Assembly (NCBI RefSeq): GCF_030269925.1
Contig: NC_085121.1
Span: forward strand, 13,037,501-13,101,500
Direction of reading: 5' to 3'
Source of the DNA: Bombyx mori
Lineage: Eukaryota; Arthropoda; Insecta; Lepidoptera; Bombycidae
DNA length: 64,000 bases
Part shown: positions 10,090-21,723 of the stretch, piece by piece
Layout: each line of letters opens with the position of its first letter
Position numbering within the stretch: position 1 is the first letter of the stretch
Made by a program: the position numbers and the translations under genes
Notes under the pieces: model-generated
Databases searched by the model: none
What the model was told of the DNA's origin: nothing
Seen by the model: only the letters and a program-made list of their open reading frames with translations

Positions 10090-10534
10090 TCTATATATTA
10101 ATACGTGAAGCAAAAACTTTGAACCCCTTTTTACGAAAATTGCGCAGACGGAGGAGTATGAAATTTCCCACACTTATAGAGAACATAGAGAAGAAGTGCA
10201 GAATGCAATTTTTTTTTAATTATGCATTAATATTACATTAAATCAATAAAAAAACATAACACACACTATCATGTATTTGACACAGACACACATACATATA
10301 TACGTACTCTTTGTTTATTGTCAAACTTTTGTTATTGCTTAAAGCCTGTGGTCAAAATAAGAATAAGTTAATATTGTTTATCTTTAATATTATTTGTCTA
10401 TAGTGTGGTCTTGGCGAGATCTGTGAATAAAGACGTACCTAGGTATAATAGTCTTTGACAATAGAACCTTAATAATGTTCAAACTTATAATTTCAATTGA
10501 TTATAGTTGAATTTAGACTACTGTGGACAACTAG
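10090..10534 (+). mobile_element. Helitron-like element, family I
   Basis: Begins TCTATATATTAATACGTGAAG and ends CTAGT. It is nearly co-linear with 33105-33542 and the truncated copy at 50785-51105. Shared internal landmarks are 'cggaggagtatgaaatttcccacacttata' and 'catgtatttgac.ca.acac'. The termini fit a non-autonomous Helitron, though the 3' hairpin is weak. Confidence 0.6.
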
Positions 10535-11013
10535 TGTACTTAAATATGCATTATCGAACGTCAAAACAACAAAGAACTCTAATTTGTTTGTAAGTTGTTT
10601 CGGTTGGAGCTCTTTTAGAATGCCAAAGCTGTGGTTGCTAGCGGTTGACTCTGTACCGAGTCTCAGACGTTGCGGTGCCGACATCTGACTACTTACTCTA
10701 CGTAGATATATAACGGGTACCTACTGCGGGTTTGTTCTCGGAATTATGACTTTAATTAAACTCATCAGTCTCCGCGGGCGATAAAAACCCTATCGAGTTG
10801 ACATATCTCACTCTGTCTTTATTACGAATACTCGATTGGCATTTGTTTATTAACTATGTACTCCTAGTACATACGTTTTATTTTTAAACTTCGTCAAGAC
10901 GTTTTTCTTGATACAATCACTTCGAGGGGTGAAAGGCTATTAGGTTTATGCGACAATAATTTAATACGTGACATTTATCTTTGTAATTGGTAAAAGGTGC
11001 GTTTTATTTGGTA
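10535..11013. other. Unassigned
   Basis: Complementary short frames over 10493-10688 have no recognised motif. Otherwise featureless. Confidence 0.3.
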
Positions 11014-11231
11014 CTAGCCGGACTCGCCCGCTTCGCTGGGCATTTAAAATTAACATTGTCATTTATTGTCATTATTATTAGGGAGTCCCACACTCATATA
11101 AATATTAGCCTATCCATTAAGTACATGTATTTTCTACATGGATACCAAGTTTCAAGTCATTCGGATGCACGGTTCAGTAGTTGTAACGGAACATCCGTAA
11201 AAACCGCTGTAGATTTATATATTAGTATAGA
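11014..11231 (-). mobile_element. Helitron-like element, family J
   Basis: The best preserved copy in the window: minus-strand 5' TCTATACTAATATATAAATC and 3' CTAG preceded by the GCCC...GGGC stem at 11026-11042. It closely matches 1120-1338. Confidence 0.65.
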
Positions 11232-11902
11232 TTAGTTTCAACAGTTCGATGGTTTTAATTGAACTTCAATTCAATTTACCCCATTCAAATAGCCGAAGAA
11301 GCGTTTTTTTTTGTTATGATATATTTTCCAAATTTTAAACTATAAATGGCTCCCCTGTAAAGTTGCAAACCATTCGCCCCTGGACTTATAAATATTGTGG
11401 GTGATATTCATATTATTGAAACGCTTTCTCACGCTTTTTTTTTACAATAAAATCATTTATTCTTACACTATTTTTAATTCAAATTTATTAAAATTTATTT
11501 TCTATTTTTTAGTTGGATTTTCTATAACATCGTATTTAATTAGTTTTTTTAAACTATTATTTGTTTTTTCATTTGTAAACGTGATTCCTGACTGCTAGTC
11601 TACATTTAAGAAAGGCGAATACAAATCCAGTTATATTTCTCTAAAATTTATAGTCGCCGAACAACCTGAGCCGGCGAGTTTCTATTGCTAAAGGCATAGC
11701 GCGTCATTCCAACAAATCGTTCACAATTATAAAGTGCTACAAAACTGTTCGACTAATAAATCTATTTCTACGTTTACGGCAACTAGAACGGTAATAAAGT
11801 CGTCTGACGGTAGTTTACTATCGACCTGTCGATCGATCGATCAATTTTTATTTATAATCTACTCTACACAGATTAAATGTGTGTTTCAACATAATTACAT
11901 TT
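11232..11902. other. Unassigned AT-rich stretch
   Basis: Long T-rich runs produce a hydrophobic-looking frame at 11395-11598 that is a composition artefact. A short (ATCG)n lies at about 11828-11841. Confidence 0.3.
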
Positions 11903-11957
11903 ACGTGAAATGTTATGGGACGTATAAAGGCATAATGGAAACGCTATGAGGAGACCT
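11903..11957 (+). repeat. Left copy of 54-bp flanking direct repeat
   Basis: From acgtgaaatg to gaggagacct. It matches 12520-12573 apart from one missing T and one A/T change, and the pair brackets the Bm1 composite. It is far longer than the 7-20 bp usual for SINE target duplications. Confidence 0.9.
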
Positions 11958-11962
11958 CTATG

Positions 11963-12402
11963 TGAAGTCGTCGTGGCCTAAAGGATAAGACGTCCGGTGC
12001 ATTCGTTGTTGCGATGCACCGGTGTTCGAATCCCGCAGGCGGGTACCAATTTTTCTAATGAAATACGTACTTAACAAATGTTCACGATTGACTTCCACGA
12101 TGAAGGAATAACATCGTGTAATAAAAGTCAAACCCGCAAAATTACAATTTGCGTAATCACTGGTGGTAGGACCTCTTGTGTAGGTAGGTACCACCGCCCT
12201 GCCTATTTCTGCCGTGAAGCAGTAATGCGTTTCGGTTTGAAGGGTGGGGTAGCCGTTGTAACTATACTGAGACCTTAGAACTTATATCTCAAGATGGGTG
12301 GCGCATTTACGTTCTAGATGTCTATGGGCTCCAGTAACCACTTAACACCAGGTGGGCTGTGAGCTCGTCCACCAATCTAAGCAATAAAAAAAAAAAAAAA
12401 AA
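11963..12402 (+). repeat. Full-length Bm1 SINE
   Basis: The head is tRNA-like: A box TGGCCTAAAGGA at about 11974-11985 and B box GGTGTTCGAATCC at 12021-12033, the internal pol III promoter. A linker follows (cacgattgacttccacgatg, aataaaagtcaaacccgc). The body starts at about 12160 (actggtggtaggacctcttg) and ends 'aagcaataaa' plus about 17 A. At about 440 bp it serves as the reference copy for this window. SINEs encode no protein and move using a LINE's enzymes. Confidence 0.9.
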
Positions 12403-12519
12403 CGTATATCTCAAGGTGGGTGGCGCATTTACGTTGTGGATGTCTATAGGCTCCAGTAACCACTTAACACCAGGTGGGCTGTGAGCTCGTCCACCCATCT
12501 AAGCAATAAAAAAATAAAA
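12403..12519 (+). repeat. Second Bm1 3' end, tandem
   Basis: Immediately after the A tail of the full copy, the last ~100 bp of Bm1 repeat from 'atatctcaaggtgggtgg' to 'aagcaataaaaaaataaaaa'. Both lie inside the 54-bp direct repeats, so they form one composite insertion. Confidence 0.85.
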
Positions 12520-12573
12520 ACGTGAAATGTATGGGACGTATAAAGGCATAATGGAAACGCTTTGAGGAGACCT
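12520..12573 (+). repeat. Right copy of 54-bp flanking direct repeat
   Basis: Partner of 11903-11957. It begins directly after the second A-rich tail. Confidence 0.9.
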
Positions 12574-12906
12574 GTGCTTGGCATTAGGTGTTGTAGGAGA
12601 AATGAATGGTTATTTTAACTGAGATATTTTAATACGCTGTACATTATTTGAGAATTTGAAGAATACGATGTGTACGTTTAAGAGCAGAAGCTATGACTAA
12701 TTATGCCCTAACATTCAGCAGAAGATATTATAATTTGATAATTAACAATTATAATAAGTCAAATTCAAATTCAAAAAAGTTTCGTTGCCGCGGAGATTAA
12801 AGCGTAAAACACATTTAAAGGACATTGACTACTCGCCAAAAAAATACCCAAAAAATTCTAAACCATTTATTTGCCTGTCAGATTATAAGACCATTTTTTG
12901 TTAAAT
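12574..12906. other. Unassigned
   Basis: AT-rich with no recognised element. Confidence 0.3.
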
Positions 12907-13149
12907 TTTTTATTTCTTAGATGGGTGGACGAGCTCACGGCCCACCTGGTGTTAAGTGGTTACCGGATACCATAGACATCTACAACGTAAATGGCGACAC
13001 CCATTTTGAGATATAAGTTCTAAGATCTCAGTCTAGTTACAGCGGCTGCCCCACTCTTCAACCCGAAACGCATTACTGCTTCACGGCAGAAATAGGCAGG
13101 GTGGTGGTACCTAGCCGTGCGGACTCACAAGACGTCCTACGACCAGTAA
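12907..13149 (-). repeat. Bm1-type SINE body
   Basis: From tail 'tttttatttcttagatgggtgg' to 'gtcctacgaccagtaag', without the tRNA head. It lies about 400 bp from the plus-strand composite, in opposite orientation. Confidence 0.85.
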
Positions 13150-14045
13150 GAACCATTTTAAACATACTCGCATATAACAACGAAAAAAGCCTATAACAAA
13201 TTCATCATAAAATTTTAGACAAATTTACAGTCCTCATTTAATAATAATTAATTAAGATTTACTGTACAGAGCCTCAGCTATTTAATTACGGAGTCTATCG
13301 ATGAGGACGTTGCGAAAGCTTTTATTTAGTGTTGCTTTACAACACACGCCTACAAAAGACGTAACGATGGAGCTTGGAGGAAAAATTGGCCTTAACAATG
13401 TGGCGTGGGCGTTAACAACATAAAAAAGTAATAACAGAAGTGTCAAAACTTTAAAAAAAAACATACACGAACAGTCATCCCAGACTAGGGTCGTATTATT
13501 TTATAGCATTTTTGATTACCGCTTCAGTGGGATATCGATATTTAACAGCATATCGATATAAATACCGTTACATCAGACAACAGGTTAGCACCATTGTTAA
13601 ACTTTTTTTTTTCGTTGATACATTCATTCAGTAATCGTCAGAGATACATTGTTAAGTTAGAACAATGCAGGGGTAATGTTATGAATGTGAATTAAGTCAG
13701 GCATATTATTTTTCAGTGTTGATGACGCTGATTCTGAGACAGATGTGCACAAATAGATTATTCACACTGTGAATGCCGTAATATGATGCCATATTGAAAC
13801 AATGGCGTCTTTATACGGAAGAAAAGACTGCTTGTAAGAGTGTTTAATATAACAAATATACTAACTATTGCACATCGGATACGATGGAAGCCGGCCTATA
13901 GGAGCTCGCAGATAAGTATGGATTTGAGACCGCATTAGAATTGCGAAATATGCACGATGTTATGGATACCATGACTGAAATAATATGTTGATATACCCCA
14001 TGGTGGGTGGCGGTGTCGGTAGGCCCCATTAACCAATTCAGTGTG
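13150..14045. other. Unassigned
   Basis: Contains two nearby 'atatcgata' motifs (13532-13560). No repeat copies or convincing frames; the 60-codon minus frame at 13282-13464 is hydrophobic by composition. Confidence 0.3.
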
Positions 14046-14158
14046 CTTGAAACAGCGCCCTAGCGGCAAACGTAGGCAAACGCTCCAACTCCGTACAAAT
14101 TTGAGTTAACTTTTACGCTATCGAGAACGTTAAATAACTTGCACTAAACACGCTGTGT
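14046..14158. repeat. Half of a family F MITE
   Basis: 'cagcgccctagcggcaaacgtaggcaaacgctccaac' and the right arm 'gctatcgagaacgttaaataacttgcac' match 5162-5272. The left arm is missing. Confidence 0.7.
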
Positions 14159-15206
14159 GGTATTATGTTAAAATTAGGTAGATATTTATATTATCTACCA
14201 CATTTACTGGTTACACTCGATAAATACTACACTGGAAGAGATGGATGGGCTTTTACTAAAAAGGTATTAAGTGAAATAAATGCGATAATGTTCTGAATTT
14301 ATTGCGTTTATGCTCTGACATTAATGATAGTAAATCGTATATATTTGAGTATATGTATTTTTAAACGATGTCTCTGTTCCGATACGCTTTTGTGCATTCA
14401 TAGACTCATGAATATTCCGCAGGTTTGTCTCGAAAACGTTATAAAATTGAAATAAATCGACAACATCCGCTATTAATTCTTTTATATCTTATTAATCAGA
14501 CGAGGTCCATATAAAAACTCTCACAGATGTTCCAATTGGTCTGAGTGTTCTATTAAGCGCATTTACGACCTAGAACATACGACATAACTGGTCTAGAACT
14601 TTATAAGGCCTGTCGATTCATGAGCTTTAGCTCGTTCGCTTTTTACGTAATAAAAATTGTAGGTATTCGCGAGTAGCAAACGTGATCATTCGATCGGTAA
14701 TTGTCAGCAATAGCTATGGTGACCATTCGTACTGTTTTCGGCAGGACACTACTGTTTTTTTAAGACGCTGTCCTTTTTTTTAAAACGTGATAACGTGAAC
14801 GGTGAATGACCTATTATTTATTTATTTGTACTTTTTTTTAATGACATTTATTTATACTCAAATATAATATTTTAATGTAAAAATATATTATAAATGTATG
14901 TATATATTGTTATGTTATGAAGTTCGCAAATAATCGTTTAGAAATCTTTTTATACATTTTGTGTAGATTAACTTTGCACGACGAACCTTTAGCGTAAAAC
15001 ATAACCTGTTTTACAGATAGAGTAGAGTAGTCAATTAGTGTAAACAACGATCGCTAAGCGTCATGTAAAAAAAGTACTAAGCTAAGCTATCATACTTACT
15101 AATAAATAAGTGTATAGTTTAGGCAGTCGCTTAGTTTTGACAGAATATGGGCCATATTGGATGGCTATTGATTTGTAATTAACGATCTCGTAATATACGT
15201 ATATAT
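14159..15206. other. Unassigned AT-rich stretch
   Basis: Nothing recognised on either strand; TA-rich runs at 14860-14910. Confidence 0.3.
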
Positions 15207-15449
15207 AATTTTTTTTCTTATATGAATGGACGAGCTCACAGCCCACCTGGTGTTAAGTGGTTATTGGAGCCCATAGACATCTACAACGTAAATGCGCCAC
15301 CCACCTTGAGATATAAGTTCTAGGGTCTCAATATAGCTACAACGGCTACCCCACCCTTCAACCCGAAACGCATTACTGCTTCACGGCAGAAATAGATGGG
15401 GGGGTAGTACCCACCCGTGCGGACTCACAAGAGGTCACCAGTCAGTAAT
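15207..15449 (-). repeat. Bm1-type SINE body
   Basis: T tract, then 'gaatggacgagctcacagcccacctgg' to 'ggactcacaagaggtcaccag'. The head is absent and a few bases are lost at the 5' edge (taccaccag becomes accag). Confidence 0.85.
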
Positions 15450-15720
15450 ATTTGTTATAGGTTTTTTTTGGTCCTAGTCCTCTTTTCATGCAAAAATAAT
15501 GGTTACTATAGCAATAGTCACTTTTTTTTTGTTTTCGTCATAAAATTCATTCGTTTTGAATTGTTTTATTGGGCTTTTAAGTAACATATAATATTTGATA
15601 CAGACTATTATGTTACTATACATTTATACTAACTACATTGTTTAGTGCGTTTAATAAATACTTCTAAAAACTCAATTTTTATTTTTTGTCTATCTCTGCC
15701 TATAAGATAAAGTTATTGCA

Positions 15721-15937
15721 ATTTTTTTTTTTTTTTTTTTCGTACCTAAGCTGTGAGCCTTGAGAGGCTATTTCAGCGTAACCCTAACGTTTGTAGGTGA
15801 GCTCACGGGGCTCAAACCTGATGACGTTGCTAACACGAACCCTAGCAAGAGCCGTGCTTCGCAGAATCTACCACCGGATCGGAAACGCGACCCACTGAGA
15901 AGATCCGGCGAGAAACTCAGTGGGCTGTGTCTGAGAG
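15721..15937 (-). repeat. Non-LTR 3' tail, family B
   Basis: A 20-base T tract then 'cgtacctaagctg', through the core, to 'gtgggctgtgtctgagag'. It is strongly 5'-truncated. The long homogeneous tail suggests a young insertion. Confidence 0.8.
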
Positions 15938-15969
15938 TTTTATTGCTATTATTAAATTATTATTTTTAA

Positions 15970-16197
15970 CTAGCTGACCCGGCAGACTTCGTAGTGCCTC
16001 AATCGATAAATAAAAGACCGACGGGGGACACATCAAAGGAAAAACAAAATTGTTATTTTTATTTAATTCCGAGTATTTTCATATTTATCTACCTTTTAAA
16101 CCTTCTCTGGACTTCCACAAATAATTCAAGACCAAAATTAGCCAAATCGGTTCAGCCGTTCTCGAGTTTTAGCGAGACTAACGAACAGCAATTCATT
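15970..16197 (-). mobile_element. Helitron-like element, family G
   Basis: The minus-strand 3' end ...GCCGGGTCAGCTAG lies at 15970. The internal sequence (cgacgggggacacatcaaag, ccttctctggacttccacaaat) is shared with 37658-37900, 40658-40949 and 54212-54485. The 5' side grades into a short 'ggcatctaggcattta' duplication. Confidence 0.6.
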
Positions 16198-17071
16198 TAG
16201 GCATCTAGGCATTTAGGCATCTTTTTGTCGGTGTCCCATCTCCTTGATGCGTAACGTAACTACCGTGTCACGCGGCGTCAGTGGGCGTTCGATTCCCGTA
16301 ATCTTTACGGATTGTTTTAAACTTTCGCGGCTATCTTCATTAGACAACGTAGCGTGTTTAACGTATTCTTAATACGATTTTCACATTTAATAAATTATAT
16401 TTAGTAGAGGGAAGTCGGTAAATGTGCAAATAGTATTTCTAAAAACATATATAGTAAATAACCTAGAAAGTTTTAAACAATTCGTTAAAATATTCAACAT
16501 TCGGCATCTGGGTATTGTATTGTATATATATATTCCCAAACACGTGTGTTACCAGCACCGAAAATACATTATAAAATAATTTTGAACATAAAACGTTTGT
16601 TTATTTAATTCGTCATGAAAACCTTCAAATAGCAAATATGACTTGACCTTCCCTGATAACTTTCTTGAACTGACAGCCAACTCAGCTGACCAGCCGAATA
16701 TATCATAATATTGGGAACTTCTAAATATTAAAAACACTATTTAGCAAACCTACATAAAACCTAAAATTACCTAAACAAAAATGGTAAATTGATTAAACTG
16801 CAAACTTACAAAACAGCAAAACTACAAATAAGCGTAATTCGTTTCCAAGTTTAGTAAAAACAGCAGCTCGCAAAGTTCACATATAAACACAAAATATTCA
16901 AGCGCTGAGAACATTGTCATAACCTCTACAGTCGGTAACCAAAATAAACCGGATATTAACGTCTGAAGGCGCCCCTTAGCGACCGAAACACGGACGTGTT
17001 AAAGCTTCAAGCATTTCGCATGCAATAAGTCGCTGTAAATATTTTTAGAATAGAAACAGCTAGAACTTTGT
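16198..17071. other. Unassigned AT-rich stretch
   Basis: No element or gene recognised. A short GC-richer segment at 16240-16290 (gtgtcacgcggcgtcagtgg) stands out but has no frame. Confidence 0.3.
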
Positions 17072-17310
17072 ACTGGTGGCAGGACCTCTTGTGAGTCCGC
17101 ACGGGTAGGTACCACCACCCTGCCTATTTCTGCCGTGAAGCAGTAATGTGTTTTAGTTTGAAGGGTGGGGCAGCCGTTCTAACTATACTGAGACCTTAGA
17201 ACTTATATCTCAAGGTGGGTGGCGCATTTATGTTGTAGATGTAATTGGGTTCCAGTAACCATTTAACATCAGGTGGGCTGTGAGCTTGTCCACCTATCTA
17301 AGCAAGAATA
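17072..17310 (+). repeat. Bm1-type SINE body
   Basis: 'actggtggcaggacctcttg' to 'ctaagcaagaataa'. It faces the minus-strand copy at 17521-17782 across a 210-bp gap. Confidence 0.85.
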
Positions 17311-17520
17311 ATAGATGAACCTTGCGGTTTCATTCGCATTCAATTTAAAATTCAGAGATAGTGTAATTGCCGGATCAAGTCGTTGCTTATGTCAATCCCT
17401 GATTCATAAAGTTCAAGTTAATTTGTATATCCATTGGTACGTAAAATAACGAACCAGTGAGTACTTTTGTGTTTACACTTGCTGATATATCTGGCGTTGA
17501 CCAGTTCATTATTTTTTATT

Positions 17521-17782
17521 ATTTTTTTATTGCTTAGAAGGATGGACGAGCTCACAGCCCACCTGGTGTTAAGTGGTTACTGGAGCCCATAGACATCTAC
17601 AACGTAAATGCGCCATCCACCTCGAGATATAAGTTCTAAGATCTCAGTATAGTTACAACGGCTACCCCACCCTTCGAACCGAAACGCATTACTGCTTCAC
17701 GGTGGAAATAGGCGGGACGGTGGAAATAGGCGGGGCGGTGGTACCTACCCGTGCGGACTCCCAAGAGGTCCTACCACCAGTG
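17521..17782 (-). repeat. Bm1-type SINE body with internal duplication
   Basis: Standard body, but the segment 'cggtggaaataggcggg' is present twice in tandem (about 17700-17735). It ends 'gtcctaccaccagtg'. Confidence 0.85.
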
Positions 17783-17950
17783 AAAATTTATTTTGATAAA
17801 CACTATTCCATTTATTAATAATCCAGTTTATTAACCAACTTTGTGTCAAATTTCATTAGAATTCACAAAGCCTATTTTGCATGATTCAACAACAAACCAT
17901 TATAAACTTTCAGTAGATGCTTCATTAAATTGTATTAATATATCAGGGTT

Positions 17951-17981
<31 letters not shown>

Positions 17982-17982
17982 T
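17951..17982. repeat. (TTTA)n microsatellite
   Basis: About eight uninterrupted TTTA units. They sit at the 3' edge of the minus-strand LINE fragment and probably represent its repeated tail. Confidence 0.9.
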
Positions 17983-18640
17983 ACTTTATGCACAAAACAA
18001 AACTTGTACACAGGCGGACTTAATGCCATGGGCATTCTCTTCCAGTCGACCATAGGGTGGTGCAGAGATAATGCATGGTAGGTGCATTGACAAAAAAAAT
18101 AACAAACAACAACAACAAAACAAAAAAAAAGAACAAACTCAAAACAAAAATCTTCCTTAAAATAATATCTCAGTATTATAGAATACATATACTACAATTC
18201 AATATACCTATGTATAAAATAGTAAAATACATACATACACATAATTACACACAATAATATACACATGAAAATACACAATTTAGTATTATAGTTAAGAATG
18301 GCTAAAAGTAAATATATATATAATATAATAATAATAATTGAAAAATGAAATAAACTAGTTTGGAGATGATTCTTCCAGTTTTTTGTGGATGTGTTCGCGA
18401 ACTTTGAGTTTAAAAGTAAAGCGATTGCTGATCATCCTGATTTCTTTGGGAAGCGAATTCCATAATATTATGGACTGTACAAAGAAAGAAGAATGTAAAA
18501 AATCTGAGCGATGGATAGGACATTGTAAGAGACGATTATGTGAAGAACGTAGAATTTTGTCATGGCTTGCGTTCAAGTATTTAAAAGTATTTAGTGTTTC
18601 ATTAAAATAATATTTTATCTTGACTTAGATGTATTTTGCT
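17983..18640 (-). pseudogene. 3' end of a CR1/Jockey-like LINE
   Basis: A minus-strand frame from about 18625 to 18355 reads NETLNTFKYLNASHDK, then SFFVQSIILWNSLPKEIR and FTFKLKVREHI, ending SSPN and a stop. The W-N-x-L-P motif with a following F-K-x-K is the usual C-terminus of reverse transcriptases in CR1/Jockey-type non-LTR elements. About 370 bp of 3' UTR follows, with 'tggcattaagtccgcc' on the minus strand, then the TTTA tail. Everything upstream, including the catalytic domains, is lost. The remaining ~90 codons are open. Confidence 0.75.
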
Positions 18641-18959
18641 ACGATCTACGGCAACTGCCGGCGAAATGTGAATTACATTGGGCAATTGAACTTCAGAGAG
18701 TCAAAGAGTCAGTTCAGATTATATTATATATTATATACGAAACTGGCCCGTCATTAACAACCAAAGAGGCTAATAGAACTTTCCCATTTTCACTCTCAAA
18801 CAGAATAAGTTCATCTCCGAGTCGTAATCGAAATACAGAAAGAATAATCCAGGGATTGAAGTAAAAGTGCTTTGCCATTTAAAAATTCCCTTTGTGAATA
18901 TACTGATAACGTCTCTTGTAATTAATGTATTGATTTTTTTTTTTATGGACACAACTGAA

Positions 18960-19090
18960 GCAACGAGCATAGATAATACACATAAATTAGTTATAGATAA
19001 GCAACTCAAGCACTCAACAAAAATGTTTACGGGCGTCGTCTACTAGATGGCTTCGCTTCGATTAGTTTTTCATTGCTCTTGTAGCTGGCA
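18960..19090 (-). repeat. Repeat M, copy 1
   Basis: The reverse complement of 37935-38062. Shared text includes 'ttagttatagataagcaactcaagcactcaac', 'gggcgtcg..ctactagatg' and 'cttcgcttcgatt'. Nearby 'aagtttaggggcatcc' (19302) also recurs inverted near 37505, so both may belong to a longer non-autonomous element. Confidence 0.6.
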
Positions 19091-21324
19091 GTAGCATATT
19101 ACCTATCTTACATTTTATTTTGAATGAAGGATTTTGTAAATTTTTCAGATACCGCAATTGTTAAAATTTAATCAATTTATCTATAACAAATAAAGGCTTG
19201 TATGATTTCATTTTCTTTGTTTTGATGATGATGGTTTTTTTTTTGATGATTCATCCGACGAAAAACAATAATTAAATACCTTAATTATTAACAAAATATA
19301 AGTTTAGGGGCATCCGCTACAAGATGTCGCTAGTTTCCATACAAAAAATATTTGTCTTAAAGTATAGCAGTTTCAGGGCCCTGGCAACCAGTGCGACACG
19401 TGCGATATCAACGTGTAACTAAATTTTAGACAAGAAATAAATTTACTATTTTTTTCTTAATTTGCGTCACATTTTTTTCAATTTTCAATCAAAAATATAG
19501 AAGCTATGTTCAATATTTATTAATGTAGGAAACATATTATTATCTGTGTGTATTACTATTATTACCTGTGATGAATCTTATGAAATTTTAGACAATTTTA
19601 CCAATAACATTCGAAAAGAAGGGTTTTGTGTCTATTATTTTATAAATATCATATAACATATGTACATATATGTAATAAATTGATAATAGTCATACCGTGT
19701 GGTGCATAAGAAACTATAAACAATACTGCACACAAACAGGCTCTTTAATAAATTTTATGTATTTAACTTATGGTTGAAAAGCGGTTTATGTATGAAATAA
19801 AATCTTCTAAAATGTAATCCACACTGACAAGGCTAGTCTGAAGACTTCAAATCAAGATACTACACTTTTCGTATCAGATTACTCGGATCTCTAGATAAAA
19901 TAAATATATATTTTTTCATACATTTTCCAATATTCTCGAACACAAAATCTGCTCATATTAAATATGTACGATTACGGAATTCAATAAACTCTCAATAAAT
20001 TCAATAAACAGATTACTTTTTAGTCATATTGAATTCTGCAAAAAGTCCTAATCTGTGTCTCATATCAAGGTTCAATGATTCTTGTTCGGTATTAATAAAT
20101 ATAATAAATTTAAAACAAATCAAATCATTATTTTTTTTCAGGTAGGTCTTTACAGGCACTTTCGCGTCCATATTAATTTAATGACACTCAGTCGGTATGC
20201 AGTTTCACCACTGAGGATAATTAGCGACAAAATTAGGACTCCTGCTCTTTACCAATTTACACGACATTTATCAAATAAACACATAAAATATCTCTAGAAC
20301 TGGAATAAATCTACATAACTAAGCCAAGATGAAAAAACAAATTACGTTTAGTAAATATGAGAAACATACATAAAACATACATATTCTATGTGGAGTGCAA
20401 TATCAACACCTTTTCAACACCTACATGTTCCCTTATTTTATTACGGAAACAGTTTATACCATAAGGTTGAAATTCACTAAAGCAGTAAACAATACATAAA
20501 TAAATAAATAAATAAATGTGTTTGTCAAACACAAATCATATATCGCAACTATGTATCTTCGCGTTCGTTTTATAAATTTTTAAAGCGACACAAATCAATT
20601 TCCATTTCTTTTTTTCCCCTTTTTACACATTTATTCAGATTTATGAAATAAGAATCATTAATATCGATTCAATTTTCACCAAAAAATATTTCAGACATAA
20701 AGATATACATACATTACATATGTACTATTGAGAAGCTCCTCATTAAAGTTGGCTAGTGAATTTTTTCCATAAATTCAGAAATACAATTACGTTACTGAAT
20801 ACAACGATTCGTCAGTTATTTACGTTTTTTTTTTATGTGAAATCTTCACGAGGTGATATAATGGACGTATTTACGAGTGTGCTTCGTGTATGCGACTAGT
20901 ATTTACGACCGATACAAGCGTTTTGTATGCTAATACAGCAATAACTTAGTACAAGCTGTTTTAAATGCATTAAAATTTTGAATAAATGGAAAATGGGAAT
21001 TCACGTTTTGCTGTAGACTTCCGTAAGATTGTTTTTGCAATGTACTTTGAATTGGGTATATACCAAACAAAAGCAAAAAATTGTTATTATAAAAATTATA
21101 ATTATTATACAATTCTGTTGCAATAATTTCCAAATGAATGCTTGTTTTTGTTATGTAATAATTTATATCTTGTTTACTGTTTACTTAATCGTTAACAATG
21201 CTCGGGAAAGAACCGACAATTGATCATTTAAACGTAATAAAAACATAAAAAAACTTATTTATAATTATATCTACAACAAGGGGAAATCCCTTTGGAACAT
21301 ATACCTCCTCCTCGCGTCGTTTCC
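19091..21324. other. AT-rich stretch; (AAAT)n and possible 3' exon
   Basis: A (TAAA)n run occupies 20495-20517. At 20120-20142 'ttattttttttcaggtagg' resembles a plus-strand splice acceptor. The following ~150 bases are open (GLYRHFRVHINLMTL...) and end near AATAAA-type signals at 20275 and 20303. No family was recognised. Confidence 0.3.
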
Positions 21325-21697
21325 TCACTGCTGAGGGTCGTGACCATTATAATTCGACATGACTTTACTCCTTGTGATGTCCCGCCAGCGCCTCCGATTA
21401 TTGGCCGCATGAAGGGCGTCGTGAAATGGGATCTCTAGTGTGGTGCGGATTTGGTCGAATCACCTTGTCGGACTGCGCCCGCGCGGTCTCTTTCCCTCGA
21501 TCTTCCCTGTCACGAATAGTCTTTCTAAGCTATCCGGTGTTTTCCGAGCAATATGACCGAAGTACTCGAGTGCGCGGCGAAGGCAGAGTGTGGACAGTCT
21601 AGTCTTGATCTGCAGTTGATCTAAGATAGACTGATTGCTTCTCTTCGCTGTCCAAGGTATCCGGAGCATTCTTCTCCAGCACCACATCTCAAAAAAT
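21325..21697 (-). pseudogene. RTE-type LINE reverse transcriptase C-terminus
   Basis: The minus strand reads WCWRRMLRIPWTAKRSN, LDQLQIKTRLSTLCLRR, YFGHIARK, GKRPRGRSPTR, then a TGA where a tryptophan is expected. It continues in frame FDQIRTTLE...AANNRRRWRDITR to a final stop at 21325-21327. The order RRML-x-I-x-W-T, FGHI-R, G-K-R-x-R-G-R-P and R-W is the conserved C-terminal tail of insect RTE-like reverse transcriptases. About 120 residues survive with one nonsense change, so the copy is 5'-truncated and dead but fairly young. Confidence 0.85.
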
Positions 21698-21723
21698 AAC
21701 AGGAACATATACGGTAACAACAA

